Notes under the pieces: model-generated
What the model was told of the DNA's origin: nothing
What the model saw: the letters and a program-made list of their open reading frames with translations, nothing else
Database searches by the model: none
Assembly (NCBI GenBank): GCA_037385685.1
Contig: JARRMW010000003.1
Coordinates: 27,092 to 91,091, forward strand
Reading direction: 5' to 3'
DNA from: Sva-25 sp037385685
GTDB lineage: Bacteria; Pseudomonadota; Gammaproteobacteria; Chromatiales; Chromatiaceae
Length of the DNA stretch: 64,000 nt
Part shown: piece after piece, positions 7,474 to 15,515 of the stretch
Layout of the letters: each line of letters begins with the position of its first letter
Position numbering within the stretch: the first letter of the stretch is position 1
Made by a program: the position numbers and the translations under genes

Positions 7474-9465
7474 TCAGGCGCCCGAATGCCGTTCAAGCAG
7501 CAGGTTCCCCCAGGGATCGACATGGCAGTCCCAGCCAGTGGAAAGCCAGGTTGTCGAGACCTCCTCGACGATCAGCGCAGGTCCACAAACCACGTCTCCG
7601 GGTGCAAGCGACGACCGCTCGATCAGTGCCACAGGCGCTTGATGACCGGGCATCTCGACCCTGGAAGATGACTTTTCCCCGCTGCATGCATGGCGCTTCA
7701 ACGTCAGGCTGGTTGCTGCCGCACGCACCCGCACCCGAAGATTCAGCATTTCGACAGGCACCTCGAGCTGATGGCCATAGCGTTGCGCATGCAGTGCATG
7801 GAAGCCCGCTTCGCTGGCATCGATTCCCTTCCAGGCAATATTGAGCGTGTTCGACTGCCCTCTGTAGCGCAAGTCGAGTGAGTAAGCACACTCGAGTGCA
7901 TCACGCCCGATGCCCTCCTTCAGCAACTCGGCAACAGCTTTCTCCTCGAGTTGCCCAAAGGCCCCGAGCAGCGCGGCCTCGTCACGTTCCGAGAGGATGC
8001 CCTGCCAGGTCTGCGACAGCTCCCTGCCCGGCCGGGTTGCAAGCATGCCGAGGGCGGAGAGGACTCCCGCATGGACCGGTACCATGGCGCGCCTCATACC
8101 AAGCACTTCGGCCAGTGCACACACATGAAGACCACCGGCACCGCCGAAACTCAGGAGACGATAATCCTTTGGGTCGACACCGCGTTCGACGGAGATCATG
8201 CGCAGCGCGGCAGCCATGTGTTCATTGGCGACAGCAATGACGCCCCTGGCAGCCTCGACAGGTGAGCACTCCATGGCATCCCCAAGCTGTTGCATCGCGG
8301 CGTGCGCTGCATTCACGTCAAGGCGCATGCGGCCGCCGAGAAAGCTATCGGGGCGCAAACGCCCCAGAACAAGATTCGCATCCGACACCGTGACCTCGGC
8401 ACCTCCCCGCCCGTAACAGATCGGGCCCGGATCCGCACCAGCCGACTCCGGTCCAACCTGCAGCATGCCTCCCTCGTCGAGACGGGCAATGGAGCCGCCA
8501 CCCGCACCGATCGTATGCATGTCAACCATCGAAACCGCGACTGGCCAGCGTCCAATATGCCCCTCATTCGTGAGCTGCGGCGCACCATCGATGAGGGAAA
8601 CATCCGTTGAGGTCCCCCCCATATCGAACGTGAGCAGTTGTTCGTCACCTGCAAGCCTGCCCAGCCAGTTCGCACCAACGAGTCCGCCGGCAGGCCCGGA
8701 TAACAACATGCGCACCGCCTGGTCACCTGCCTGGGCTGCATCCATGGTGTCCCCGGAACTCTGGATGACAGAGAGGGACGCACGCGGTAGAACCGTACGC
8801 AGGCGTTTGACATACCCTTCGACAAGTGGCCCGACCCAGGCATTGAGCCAGGTTGCAATGCCGCGCTCATATTCACGGATCTCCGGGAGCACCTCGCTAG
8901 ACAGGGAGACAAAGACATCATCAGGCAGCGCTTCCCTGATACGTTGCTCAAAGCAGCCATCCTTCCATGAAAAAAGGAGGTTAACGGCAACGGCACGAGG
9001 CTGTTTCTGCCCGACATCCCGCAGAAGTTCCTCGAGATCCTCCGCAGTCAATGGATCAATGACCCGGCCGGATGCATCGAGCCGTCCGCCGGTTTCGATA
9101 CAGAGTTCATCCGGTACCGGCGGCGGCAGAATGTCAGGCTGCAGATTGTAGAGTTCCGGGCGTGCCTGGCGCCCGATGGTCAGAAGGTCACCGAAACCGC
9201 GGTTGGTGATGAAGAGCGTCCTGACTCCCTTGCCCTCGAGTGCGGCGTTTGTTGCCACGGTCGACCCATGGACGAGGCGCAGCCCATCGTCACTCAGGCC
9301 GAGATCACGAATACCCTGCAGAATGGCCCGCTCCGGCGCATCAGGCGTCGAGAGAACCTTGTGGATACGCAGCTGGTCGCCATCGTAGAGCACAAAATCT
9401 GTAAAGGTTCCGCCGGTATCGACGCCGAGAAAGTTCACGCGGGATAACACACTTTTTTGTAACAT
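7474..9465 (-). CDS. hydantoinase/5-oxoprolinase HyuA-type subunit
   Basis: A 663-residue member of the HyuA family, the ATP-binding subunit that with HyuB opens N-methylhydantoin, hydantoin, 5-oxoproline or (with a third subunit) carboxylates acetone. Family marks are FLGVDTGGTFTDFVLYDG at the N-terminus, MLLSGPAGGLVGANWLG and LTFDMGGTSTDVSLIDG in the actin-like ATPase core, and LSFGGAGGLHVCALAE. Length is close to the usual 650-700. A GTG nine codons in (9438) would start directly at VNFLGVDTGG and is an alternative. No HyuB partner is encoded in the window. The only neighbours are mutM, divergent across 35 bp, and the phosphofructokinase, convergent. The substrate cannot be assigned. Confidence 0.85.
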   Translation of the reverse strand: MLQKSVLSRVNFLGVDTGGTFTDFVLYDGDQLRIHKVLSTPDAPERAILQGIRDLGLSDDGLRLVHGSTVATNAALEGKGVRTLFITNRGFGDLLTIGRQARPELYNLQPDILPPPVPDELCIETGGRLDASGRVIDPLTAEDLEELLRDVGQKQPRAVAVNLLFSWKDGCFEQRIREALPDDVFVSLSSEVLPEIREYERGIATWLNAWVGPLVEGYVKRLRTVLPRASLSVIQSSGDTMDAAQAGDQAVRMLLSGPAGGLVGANWLGRLAGDEQLLTFDMGGTSTDVSLIDGAPQLTNEGHIGRWPVAVSMVDMHTIGAGGGSIARLDEGGMLQVGPESAGADPGPICYGRGGAEVTVSDANLVLGRLRPDSFLGGRMRLDVNAAHAAMQQLGDAMECSPVEAARGVIAVANEHMAAALRMISVERGVDPKDYRLLSFGGAGGLHVCALAEVLGMRRAMVPVHAGVLSALGMLATRPGRELSQTWQGILSERDEAALLGAFGQLEEKAVAELLKEGIGRDALECAYSLDLRYRGQSNTLNIAWKGIDASEAGFHALHAQRYGHQLEVPVEMLNLRVRVRAAATSLTLKRHACSGEKSSSRVEMPGHQAPVALIERSSLAPGDVVCGPALIVEEVSTTWLSTGWDCHVDPWGNLLLERHSGA

Positions 9466-9500
9466 CGGGCATTCTGCATGCTCACCAGACCCAAGACAAG

Positions 9501-10313
9501 ATGCCGGAACTGCCCGAAGTCGAAACCACGCGTCGCGGAATTGAACCCCATATTCTCGACAGAAGAGTCAGCACGGTTACCATACATCAGCCGAGCCTTC
9601 GCTACCCGGTCACTGACGACCTGCCCCACAGGATCAGCGGCAGGACCGTGCGTTCGGTCACCCGACGCGGCAAGTATCTGCTGCTGGATATCGGGGAACA
9701 GACGCTCATGATTCATCTCGGGATGTCCGGCAGCCTGCGCATCACAGCCAGGACAGAGCCTCTGCGCAAGCATGATCATATCGAGATCCGTTTCGGCGAC
9801 AGGGTTCTGCGCTTTCATGACCCGCGCAGATTCGGACTCGTGATGCTGATTGATGGCCCCGCGGAGGCGCATCCGCTCCTCGCATCACTCGGTCCGGAAC
9901 CCCTGTCAGAAAACTTTGATGGAGATTATCTCTATCAGGTCTCGCGCAAGCGGAAAGTCGCCATCAAGAATCTGATCATGAACAGCCGGATCGTCGTCGG
10001 TGTCGGTAACATCTACGCCAGCGAGGCGTTGTTTCTTGCCGGCATCCATCCCGCACTTGCTGCAGGCAGGCTCTCCCGCGCACGTTCCGAAAAACTTGTG
10101 GCAGCGATCAAGGACGTTCTCGGAAAAGCGATCAAAGAAGGCGGTACGACGCTGCGGGACTTCATTCGTGAAGAGGGACAGCCAGGCTATTTCGCGCAGC
10201 AACTCAATGTCTACGGAAAGACAGGTGAAGCCTGTCCGGTCTGCGGCAAATCCATCGTCAGCAGGGTGATCGGACAGCGCTCGAGTTTCTACTGCACGCA
10301 GTGCCAGAAATGA
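9501..10313 (+). CDS. mutM: formamidopyrimidine-DNA glycosylase (Fpg/MutM)
   Basis: A 270-residue bifunctional DNA glycosylase/AP lyase that removes 8-oxoguanine and formamidopyrimidines. It begins MPELPEVET, giving the catalytic N-terminal Pro and Glu. The conserved Lys lies in RGKYLLLDIG, followed by MIHLGMSGSLR, the helix-two-turn-helix NIYASEALFLAGIHP and the C-terminal zinc finger, CPVCG and CTQCQ, with four Cys. Length matches E. coli Fpg (269). The gene is preceded by the divergent HyuA-like gene and followed by a hairpin. Confidence 0.97.
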   Translation: MPELPEVETTRRGIEPHILDRRVSTVTIHQPSLRYPVTDDLPHRISGRTVRSVTRRGKYLLLDIGEQTLMIHLGMSGSLRITARTEPLRKHDHIEIRFGDRVLRFHDPRRFGLVMLIDGPAEAHPLLASLGPEPLSENFDGDYLYQVSRKRKVAIKNLIMNSRIVVGVGNIYASEALFLAGIHPALAAGRLSRARSEKLVAAIKDVLGKAIKEGGTTLRDFIREEGQPGYFAQQLNVYGKTGEACPVCGKSIVSRVIGQRSSFYCTQCQK

Positions 10314-10314
10314 A

Positions 10315-10336
10315 AACGGAGCCACATGGCTCCGTT
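10315..10336 (-). terminator. terminator for the ferredoxin gene
   Basis: AACGGAGCC-ACAT-GGCTCCGTT hairpin between the convergent mutM and ferredoxin genes. Read on the minus strand it is followed by TTTTC, so it mainly ends the ferredoxin transcript. Confidence 0.7.
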
Positions 10337-10363
10337 CAACGTGCTACCTGCCGGTTCCGGGCC

Positions 10364-10621
10364 TTATTCGCCTGCAGCTGCCGTGATACGCTCGTATTTG
10401 GCCATGAGCTCTTCCTGTGTTTCCTCGTGATTCGGATCGACGAGTATACAGTCGACAGGACAGACCTCGACGCACTGAGACTCTTCGTAGTGCCCAACGC
10501 ACTCGGTGCAGAGATTCGGATCGATCTCGTAAATCTCGTCACCCTGGTAGATGGCGCCATTTGGGCATTCGGGTTCGCAGACATCGCAGTTGATACATTC
10601 ATCAGTGATATACAGTGCCAT
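10364..10621 (-). CDS. yfhL: YfhL-type 2[4Fe-4S] ferredoxin
   Basis: An 85-residue ferredoxin of the Allochromatium/YfhL type with two 4Fe-4S clusters. The first cluster motif is CINCDVCEPECP. The second contains the type-specific insertion between ligands, CTECVGHYEESQCVEVCP, followed by the short helical C-terminal extension that defines this subgroup. It transfers electrons at very low potential. It sits between mutM and coaD, a neighbourhood common in Gammaproteobacteria. Confidence 0.93.
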   Translation of the reverse strand: MALYITDECINCDVCEPECPNGAIYQGDEIYEIDPNLCTECVGHYEESQCVEVCPVDCILVDPNHEETQEELMAKYERITAAAGE

Positions 10622-10667
10622 CGCGCAAGCTCCAATGGGTCATCGACCCGTCAAATATTACTGTTTG

Positions 10668-11144
10668 CTAATTATATCGTGCCTGAAGCGCTTTTTTAAC
10701 TTCAGGATGCACGAATTCCGAGACATCGCCACCAAGCCGGGCAACCTCACGCACGAGACTCGATGAGATGAAGGTATATTGCTCGGCCGGCGTCAGGAAT
10801 ACCGTCTCGATTTCGGGGGCGAGCCGGCGGTTCATACCGGCAAGCTGGAATTCATACTCGAAATCGGAGACGGCTCGCAGGCCGCGCAGAATGATACTGG
10901 CCCCATGCTGCTTGGCGAACTCGATCAGCAGGTTATCGAAAGGGACGACCTCGACGCTCGGCAGGTCCGCAAGCACTTTTCTGGCAAGCTCGACGCGTTC
11001 CTCCACAGCCCAGACCGGCTGCTTGCCGGCATTCACGGCGACAGCAACGATCACCCTGTCAAACAGGATATCGGCACGCCGCACGATATCACCGTGGCCA
11101 CAGGTGATCGGATCAAAGGTTCCGGGGTAAACCGCCGTTTTCAC
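10668..11144 (-). CDS. coaD: phosphopantetheine adenylyltransferase
   Basis: A 158-residue enzyme that converts 4'-phosphopantetheine and ATP to dephospho-CoA, the fourth step of coenzyme A synthesis. The nucleotidyltransferase motif AVYPGTFDPITCGHGD is at the very N-terminus, and the second motif EYTFISSSLVREVARLGG is near the end. I place the start at the GTG at 11144 (MKTAVYPGTF), which gives the family length (159 in E. coli). Upstream in-frame starts would add up to 43 residues not seen in the family. The coenzyme A genes coaBC are elsewhere in the window (41.9 kb). Confidence 0.92.
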   Translation of the reverse strand: MKTAVYPGTFDPITCGHGDIVRRADILFDRVIVAVAVNAGKQPVWAVEERVELARKVLADLPSVEVVPFDNLLIEFAKQHGASIILRGLRAVSDFEYEFQLAGMNRRLAPEIETVFLTPAEQYTFISSSLVREVARLGGDVSEFVHPEVKKALQARYN

Positions 11145-11208
11145 TGTCTTGTGCTCACACGAAAAGGAGACTTGCATCTTGCTTGTTACAGGGCCAAATG
11201 ACAAGCAT

Positions 11209-11490
11209 TCAGGCCAGTGAATCCATGATCGCTGCCAGATCGAAATCACGTTGCGTGATGCCACCCGCCTCATGGGTCACGAGAAAGACCTCAACCTTCT
11301 TGTAGACATTGCTCCACTCGGGATGGTGATTCATCTTCTCAGCATGGATTGCGGCACGTGTCATGAACCCGAACGCCTCGACGAAATCGGAAAAGACAAA
11401 GGTCCGGTGCAACTTGTCACCATCGAGATGCCAGCCACTGTCGATCTGCTCGAGTTGCTGCAGGATTACTTCACTTTTCATTGGCTCCAT
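11209..11490 (-). CDS. phhB: 4a-hydroxytetrahydrobiopterin dehydratase (pterin carbinolamine dehydratase)
   Basis: A 93-residue protein of the PCD/DCoH family, which dehydrates 4a-hydroxytetrahydrobiopterin after aromatic amino-acid hydroxylation. The active-site signature EKMNHHPEWSNVYKKVEV is intact, and THEAGGITQRDFDLA closes the domain. The ATG at 11490 has a well-spaced GGAGAG ribosome-binding site. An ATG three codons later (11481) is possible. The start overlaps the end of the upstream DUF255 gene by 20 bases, indicating coupling. No phenylalanine hydroxylase is in view, so a moonlighting role in pterin or molybdopterin chemistry is possible. Confidence 0.9.
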   Translation of the reverse strand: MEPMKSEVILQQLEQIDSGWHLDGDKLHRTFVFSDFVEAFGFMTRAAIHAEKMNHHPEWSNVYKKVEVFLVTHEAGGITQRDFDLAAIMDSLA

Positions 11491-13261
11491 TTCTTCTCTC
11501 CGCATGCTGTTCATGTTCAAAAAGCTGCCAGGCATGGCTGGCAAACCAGAAGGGGTCCCCGACGACAGCCTCGACGCCGAGGCGCAGGGCTTTTTCCCGC
11601 TCCTCCCCGGTGTCGAGCGCAATAGCCAGGGCCGAGGGTGCGGGCATCGGGCCATCCTGCATGGCCGGTTCTCCATCAAGCCCGGGGATTAGCTGACGTT
11701 CGCCCAGTCGCCAGCCTCTGTCATCGAAAAAAAGCTGCCAGGATCTTGCGATGACCTCGTCAGCGGTTTCCCTGTATTGCTTCTGCCGGCTCACCGCTCC
11801 CCATGCTCGCAGCCCGTCGGCAACATAGAGATAGTCTGCCAATGATGCGTCACCCGCCTGCCCGTTGCTGCGGCTTAGGCGCCTGCCGTCCCACATGCTC
11901 AGGCACCAGCGCGCGAGTGCCTCCGCAGCCCGGGTATATCTCTCGTTACTGAACGCCACGGCAGCCTGCGCAAATGCCTTGAGCAACAGGCCGTTCCAGG
12001 CAGCCAGCTGCTTCGTATCACGCGGGGGCGCCCGTTGTGCACGCTCGGCCAGGAGCTTGAGGCGCACAGCTTCCGCGAGCTCCGGATCGACGCCCTCTCC
12101 CTCTCGTGCGAAGGGTAACGCAAGCCCGGGTAACTGCGTCCCGAACGGGAATTCCCACATGGCCAGTGCCACTTCCAGCTCCTGTTCACTGAGGATGGAT
12201 GCGAGACGTTCGCGCGACCAGAGATAGGAACCGCCCTCGACGCCAGCCTCGTCGAGCGCCGAGAGGCTCGAGATATAACCGCCATTTTCTCCCCGCATCC
12301 ATTCGAGGACGAAGTCGAGCGTGTCCATGGCGACGACACGGTAATCCGGCCTGTTCAAAACATCTGCAGCAAAGAGGTATAGCGAAGCAAGCTGCGCCTG
12401 GTTGTACAGCATCTTTTCATAGTGCGGCGTCTCCCAGCCCGGATCGATGGTATAGCGAAAAAAGCCACCAGCAAGCTGGTCGCGCAGGCCCTTGCCTGCC
12501 ATCTGGTCGAGTGTCAGCACCAGGAAATCATGCAACTCGGGGGACGGCTCCCGGTGCTGGAGCTGCATGAGTACATGCAGTTGCGGCGACATCGGGAACT
12601 TGTTCTGGTCACCGAAGCCCCCCTGCAGTTCGTCTGCCAGTGAGAAAGTCTGTTCGATGAGCCGCATGACAAGTTTCCGGGCATCAGGCAGCCTGGCCAC
12701 CGGAGAGGCCGTTTTTGAGGCGCGAATGCGCTCCACGATGTCACGTGAAAAAGCGACTGCCTTGTCACGATCACTCTCCCAGAAGGCTGTCAACTTGCCG
12801 AGCAGTGTCTGGAAATCGTCGCGCGGCAGGTACGTCGTGCCAATCAGCGGATAGCCGTCCGGGGTCAGGAAGACATTGAGTGGCCAGCCCGCAGTTCCCT
12901 CCGTCGTTTCGGTGAATTCGATCAGCCAGGCGTCCAGAGCCGGTTGCAGCTCACGGTCGATCTTGACTGAAACAAATTGCTTGTTGAGCATGGCGGCAAT
13001 TTCATCATCCTGGTAACTCTCCTGTTGCATGACGTGACACCAGTGACAGGAAAAATACCCGCTCGAGATAAACAGCAGTTTGCCACTCTCTTCAGCCTCA
13101 TCGAGGGCCGCTTCCCCCCAGTCTCGCCAGTCGACAGGATCATTGCCATGCATGGCGAGATATAGCGACATATGGTTACTCAGCGCATTGGCAAATGCCG
13201 CCTGGGGAAACAGAACCAGGAGCAACAGCAGGAGGGAGACCTGGCTGTGAGCGGCTTTCAT
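11471..13261 (-). CDS. exported DUF255 thioredoxin-domain protein (YyaL/SPATA20 type)
   Basis: A 596-residue protein with a signal peptide (MKAAHSQVSLLLLLLVLFPQ) and an N-terminal thioredoxin-like DUF255 domain carrying GYFSCHWCHVMQQES, where the CxxC is followed by His as in the family. The remainder is an (alpha/alpha)6-barrel-like region resembling the YyaL group, related in fold to N-acylglucosamine epimerases and glycosidases. It is somewhat shorter than full YyaL proteins (about 680-700). The ATG at 13261 is chosen because the signal peptide starts there; a longer frame exists upstream. Function is not established; redox or carbohydrate activity in the periplasm is possible. Confidence 0.85.
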   Translation of the reverse strand: MKAAHSQVSLLLLLLVLFPQAAFANALSNHMSLYLAMHGNDPVDWRDWGEAALDEAEESGKLLFISSGYFSCHWCHVMQQESYQDDEIAAMLNKQFVSVKIDRELQPALDAWLIEFTETTEGTAGWPLNVFLTPDGYPLIGTTYLPRDDFQTLLGKLTAFWESDRDKAVAFSRDIVERIRASKTASPVARLPDARKLVMRLIEQTFSLADELQGGFGDQNKFPMSPQLHVLMQLQHREPSPELHDFLVLTLDQMAGKGLRDQLAGGFFRYTIDPGWETPHYEKMLYNQAQLASLYLFAADVLNRPDYRVVAMDTLDFVLEWMRGENGGYISSLSALDEAGVEGGSYLWSRERLASILSEQELEVALAMWEFPFGTQLPGLALPFAREGEGVDPELAEAVRLKLLAERAQRAPPRDTKQLAAWNGLLLKAFAQAAVAFSNERYTRAAEALARWCLSMWDGRRLSRSNGQAGDASLADYLYVADGLRAWGAVSRQKQYRETADEVIARSWQLFFDDRGWRLGERQLIPGLDGEPAMQDGPMPAPSALAIALDTGEEREKALRLGVEAVVGDPFWFASHAWQLFEHEQHAERRNGANEK

Positions 13262-13328
13262 CGGCTTAACAGACCTCCCGGCATTCTTTTCACGTACGCA
13301 CAAAGGTACACTTGTCCCGACATCATCA

Positions 13329-13736
13329 ATGAATATAGAGAGTTTCATGTACGAGTTTAATACCAGTCTCACCGGCAGCTACGACGAAGTCCTGGATAAA
13401 GTCCGCGCAGTTCTCATGGAAGAACAGCTCGGCATCGTCAGCGAAGTCGACGTACAAGCTGTCTTCAAGGCGAAGATGGACAAGGAGATCCCGCCTTACC
13501 GCATTCTTGGCGCCTGCAACCCGAAACTGGCTGACCAGGTACTGGCCGCAGAGCCGAATGCCGGCACCCTGTTGCCGTGTAACCTGATCGTCCGTGAAGA
13601 AGCACCCGGCACGGTGGTTGTGAGCTTCATGGACCCGGAAGCCGTTCTCGACCTGACGGACTCGGATACGGTAAAAGAGGTCGGCAAGATTGCGAAGGAG
13701 AAACTGCTGAGAGTTGTCGAAAAGCTGAAGAGCTGA
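13329..13736 (+). CDS. DUF302 domain protein
   Basis: A 135-residue protein of the DUF302 family. It shows the characteristic layout: a first strand ending in TSLTGSYDEVLDKVRAVLMEE, LGIVSEVDVQAVFKAKM, YRILGACNPKLADQVLAAEP, and the hydrophobic strands LLPCNLIVREEAPGTVVVSF ending in MDPEAVL. DUF302 proteins are small alpha/beta proteins, often linked to metal, sulfur or redox stress, without a defined reaction. MYEFNTS, six codons in, is an alternative start. It is divergent from the DUF255 gene. Confidence 0.85.
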   Translation: MNIESFMYEFNTSLTGSYDEVLDKVRAVLMEEQLGIVSEVDVQAVFKAKMDKEIPPYRILGACNPKLADQVLAAEPNAGTLLPCNLIVREEAPGTVVVSFMDPEAVLDLTDSDTVKEVGKIAKEKLLRVVEKLKS

Positions 13737-13748
13737 TTATCTGCTCTT

Positions 13749-13922
13749 TTACCACGAAGAACACAAAGAACACGAAGAGTGAATCCGGGACAGATACGGT
13801 CTATACGGATTGCATTCCAGAGCCACCGTATTACGCAGTGACACAAGACATTGCAGGCCTGGAACAAATGCCTGACAGGGAGACCCTTTAACCTTTGTGC
13901 TCTTCGTACCCTTCGTGGTGAA
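13749..13922. repeat. inverted-repeat-bounded intergenic element
   Basis: The left arm (about 13750-13780) reads as iterated ACCACGAAGAACACAAAGAA units. The right arm (about 13889-13922) is the reverse complement of the same iterated word (CTTCGTACCCTTCGTGGTGA). The arms enclose about 105 bp of ordinary sequence with no gene. The ACGAAGAACAC word looks like a dispersed non-coding repeat family. The spacer includes no transposase. Confidence 0.6.
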
Positions 13923-13944
13923 ATTGTTTCCCGACGGTGAAAAT

Positions 13945-14541
13945 CTATCTCGACAACGCCTCCAGCTGGCGGTCATGCAGCTTCGACAGAAATACCAGCG
14001 CGAGCACAGCTCCGAGCAGCGCGTACCACATGTCGGACTGGGTATCCCAGACATAGCCCTGGGTGCCAAGAAAAGACTCTGCAGCCTCTTCCGACAGCAG
14101 CGCAACCCACCACTCGAGCAGTTCGTAGAAAGCACTGAGCGCGAGACAGAAGCAAACCACGAGGAAGGCCAGCCAGCCTTTGCCCTTTACCACGCTGAAG
14201 CGCAGCAGAATCTCGCGCGCTGCAATGGCCGGAATGAACCCCTGTGCCAAATGGCCGATCTTGTCATAGTTGTTGCGCTCGCTGCCGATCAGTTCCCACA
14301 GCCAGTCGAACCAGGGAACCAGGGCATAGGTGTAATGCCCGCCAACCATGAGAATGACCGCATGAAGCAGGACGAGCCAGTACAGCAGAGGTGTCAGCGG
14401 AAAACTGTTGTGCGTCCAGATGATGACAACCAGGGCGATGATTGCCGGTGTAACCTCGAGCCACCAGGTCTGGTAGTCGTGCGGATCGATCGCAGACCAT
14501 GCCAGAACAGCGAGGAAGATAGCGAGCCAGATAATTTTCAC
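13945..14541 (-). CDS. DUF2238 membrane protein (YjdF type)
   Basis: A 198-residue inner-membrane protein with six hydrophobic segments. The family signature is the pair of polar motifs within membrane helices, YDKIGHLAQGFIPAIAAREI and SAFYELLEWW, followed by GTQGYVWDTQSDMWYALLGA. Members are called DUF2238 or YjdF. The conserved Asp, His, Glu and second Asp suggest a membrane metalloenzyme or metal-binding role, but none is proven. The gene is downstream of the terminator of the rubrerythrin operon and is probably independent. Confidence 0.88.
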   Translation of the reverse strand: MKIIWLAIFLAVLAWSAIDPHDYQTWWLEVTPAIIALVVIIWTHNSFPLTPLLYWLVLLHAVILMVGGHYTYALVPWFDWLWELIGSERNNYDKIGHLAQGFIPAIAAREILLRFSVVKGKGWLAFLVVCFCLALSAFYELLEWWVALLSEEAAESFLGTQGYVWDTQSDMWYALLGAVLALVFLSKLHDRQLEALSR

Positions 14542-14568
14542 AGAATGCGCGCTCCCCTGTTCAACAAA

Positions 14569-14596
14569 AAACCCCGTCAGGATAACGGGGCTTTTC
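14569..14596 (-). terminator. terminator of the rubrerythrin/ferritin-like operon
   Basis: CCCCGT-caggata-ACGGGG hairpin at 14572-14590. On the minus strand it is followed by TTTTTTG. It lies 30 bases after the stop of the ferritin-like gene. Confidence 0.85.
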
Positions 14597-14621
14597 TATC
14601 AGCTTGCCAGCCGACCGGCAA

Positions 14622-14909
14622 TCACTCATGGGCAATCGGCTTTTCTGTGAAGAGGTAATCCCTGAGCTCCTTATCCATACCCGGATCCTGCCGACGGATC
14701 CATTCAAGCACCATGGCGGCATGCTCCTTTTCCTCGTCCCGGTTGTGAGCCAGGATGGCCTTGAGTGCAGGGTCCTTGCAGGCATCGACACGCTGGTTAT
14801 ACCAGTCGACTGCCTCAAGCTCTTCCATCAGTGAGATGATGGCTCGGTGCATGTCGCGAGTCTCGTCAGACAGCTCATCGACCGGTTCATGGTAGCCTTC
14901 ATTTGCCAT
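14622..14909 (-). CDS. encapsulated-ferritin-like (EncFtn family) ferroxidase without targeting tail
   Basis: A 95-residue two-helix ferritin-like protein. The core SLMEELEAVDWYNQRVDAC and AILAHNRDEEKEHAAMVLEW matches the EncFtn family, with the ferroxidase residues of that family at Glu30, Trp36, Tyr37, Glu60 and His63. EncFtn forms a decamer that oxidises Fe2+ and feeds it into an encapsulin shell. Characterised members carry a C-terminal encapsulation peptide. This protein stops at LFTEKPIAHE and has none, and no encapsulin gene is in the window. It is the last gene of the operon with rubrerythrin, an HdrB-like iron-sulfur protein and DUF3501, so a role in Fe2+/peroxide handling is likely. 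Confidence 0.85.
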   Translation of the reverse strand: MANEGYHEPVDELSDETRDMHRAIISLMEELEAVDWYNQRVDACKDPALKAILAHNRDEEKEHAAMVLEWIRRQDPGMDKELRDYLFTEKPIAHE

Positions 14910-14923
14910 CTTGCATGCTCCTC

Positions 14924-15511
14924 TCAGGAATCCAGATCATCGACAAGTGAGGCCCTGATGTTATCAGGAACAGGGTCAATAGTCTGATTATAGTGAGGGT
15001 GATCGATACCCGCCGAGATCGCTGCGCCACCCTTGGCTGCGGCAATCATTTCATCGCTGAGCTCGAAGCGCATGAAGTGCACAGAAGAGGTCTTCTCCTC
15101 GGAATCCCGCTCGAGGTCCTCGTCAGCGATGGCATAGACTTTTTCAAAATCCCCGACGCGCACCCATGTCTTGTCTTCGATGCCCACAAGCTGTGCCAAC
15201 GCGGCCTTGCGTTCCTCGATATCCGGATACTCCATCATGAAAGTAGCTTTCCAGTTGTGTCCGTCCGGGATCAGCGGATTATAGGCATCCAGCTCCTCGG
15301 TGATGCCCTCGCTCTCGAAAATCTTTTCGATACGCAACATCTCCTGGATCTGGTATTTCATGGTCAGCGAATCCTCGAAGTAGAGCGTCGCGTTCTCGCC
15401 AATCTGCAGGCGACGATTCTTCTTGTGCTCCATGACTTTTGCACGGAACTCAGGACGGATTTCCGAATACTCCTCGAGGGAATAGAGATCTTCTCTGCTC
15501 AGGTGTGACAT
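14924..15511 (-). CDS. DUF3501 family protein
   Basis: A 195-residue soluble protein of the DUF3501 family, which almost always accompanies rubrerythrin and a heterodisulfide-reductase-like iron-sulfur protein. Segments are REDLYSLEEYSEIRPEFRAK, ATLYFEDSLTMKYQIQEMLR, WKATFMMEYPDIEERKAALA and the C-terminal SVHFMRFELSDEM. The ATG at 15511 is chosen because it begins the family domain and lies four bases after the preceding stop. The role is unknown; constant company with rubrerythrin points to oxidative-stress defence. Confidence 0.88.
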   Translation of the reverse strand: MSHLSREDLYSLEEYSEIRPEFRAKVMEHKKNRRLQIGENATLYFEDSLTMKYQIQEMLRIEKIFESEGITEELDAYNPLIPDGHNWKATFMMEYPDIEERKAALAQLVGIEDKTWVRVGDFEKVYAIADEDLERDSEEKTSSVHFMRFELSDEMIAAAKGGAAISAGIDHPHYNQTIDPVPDNIRASLVDDLDS

Positions 15512-15515
15512 GAGA

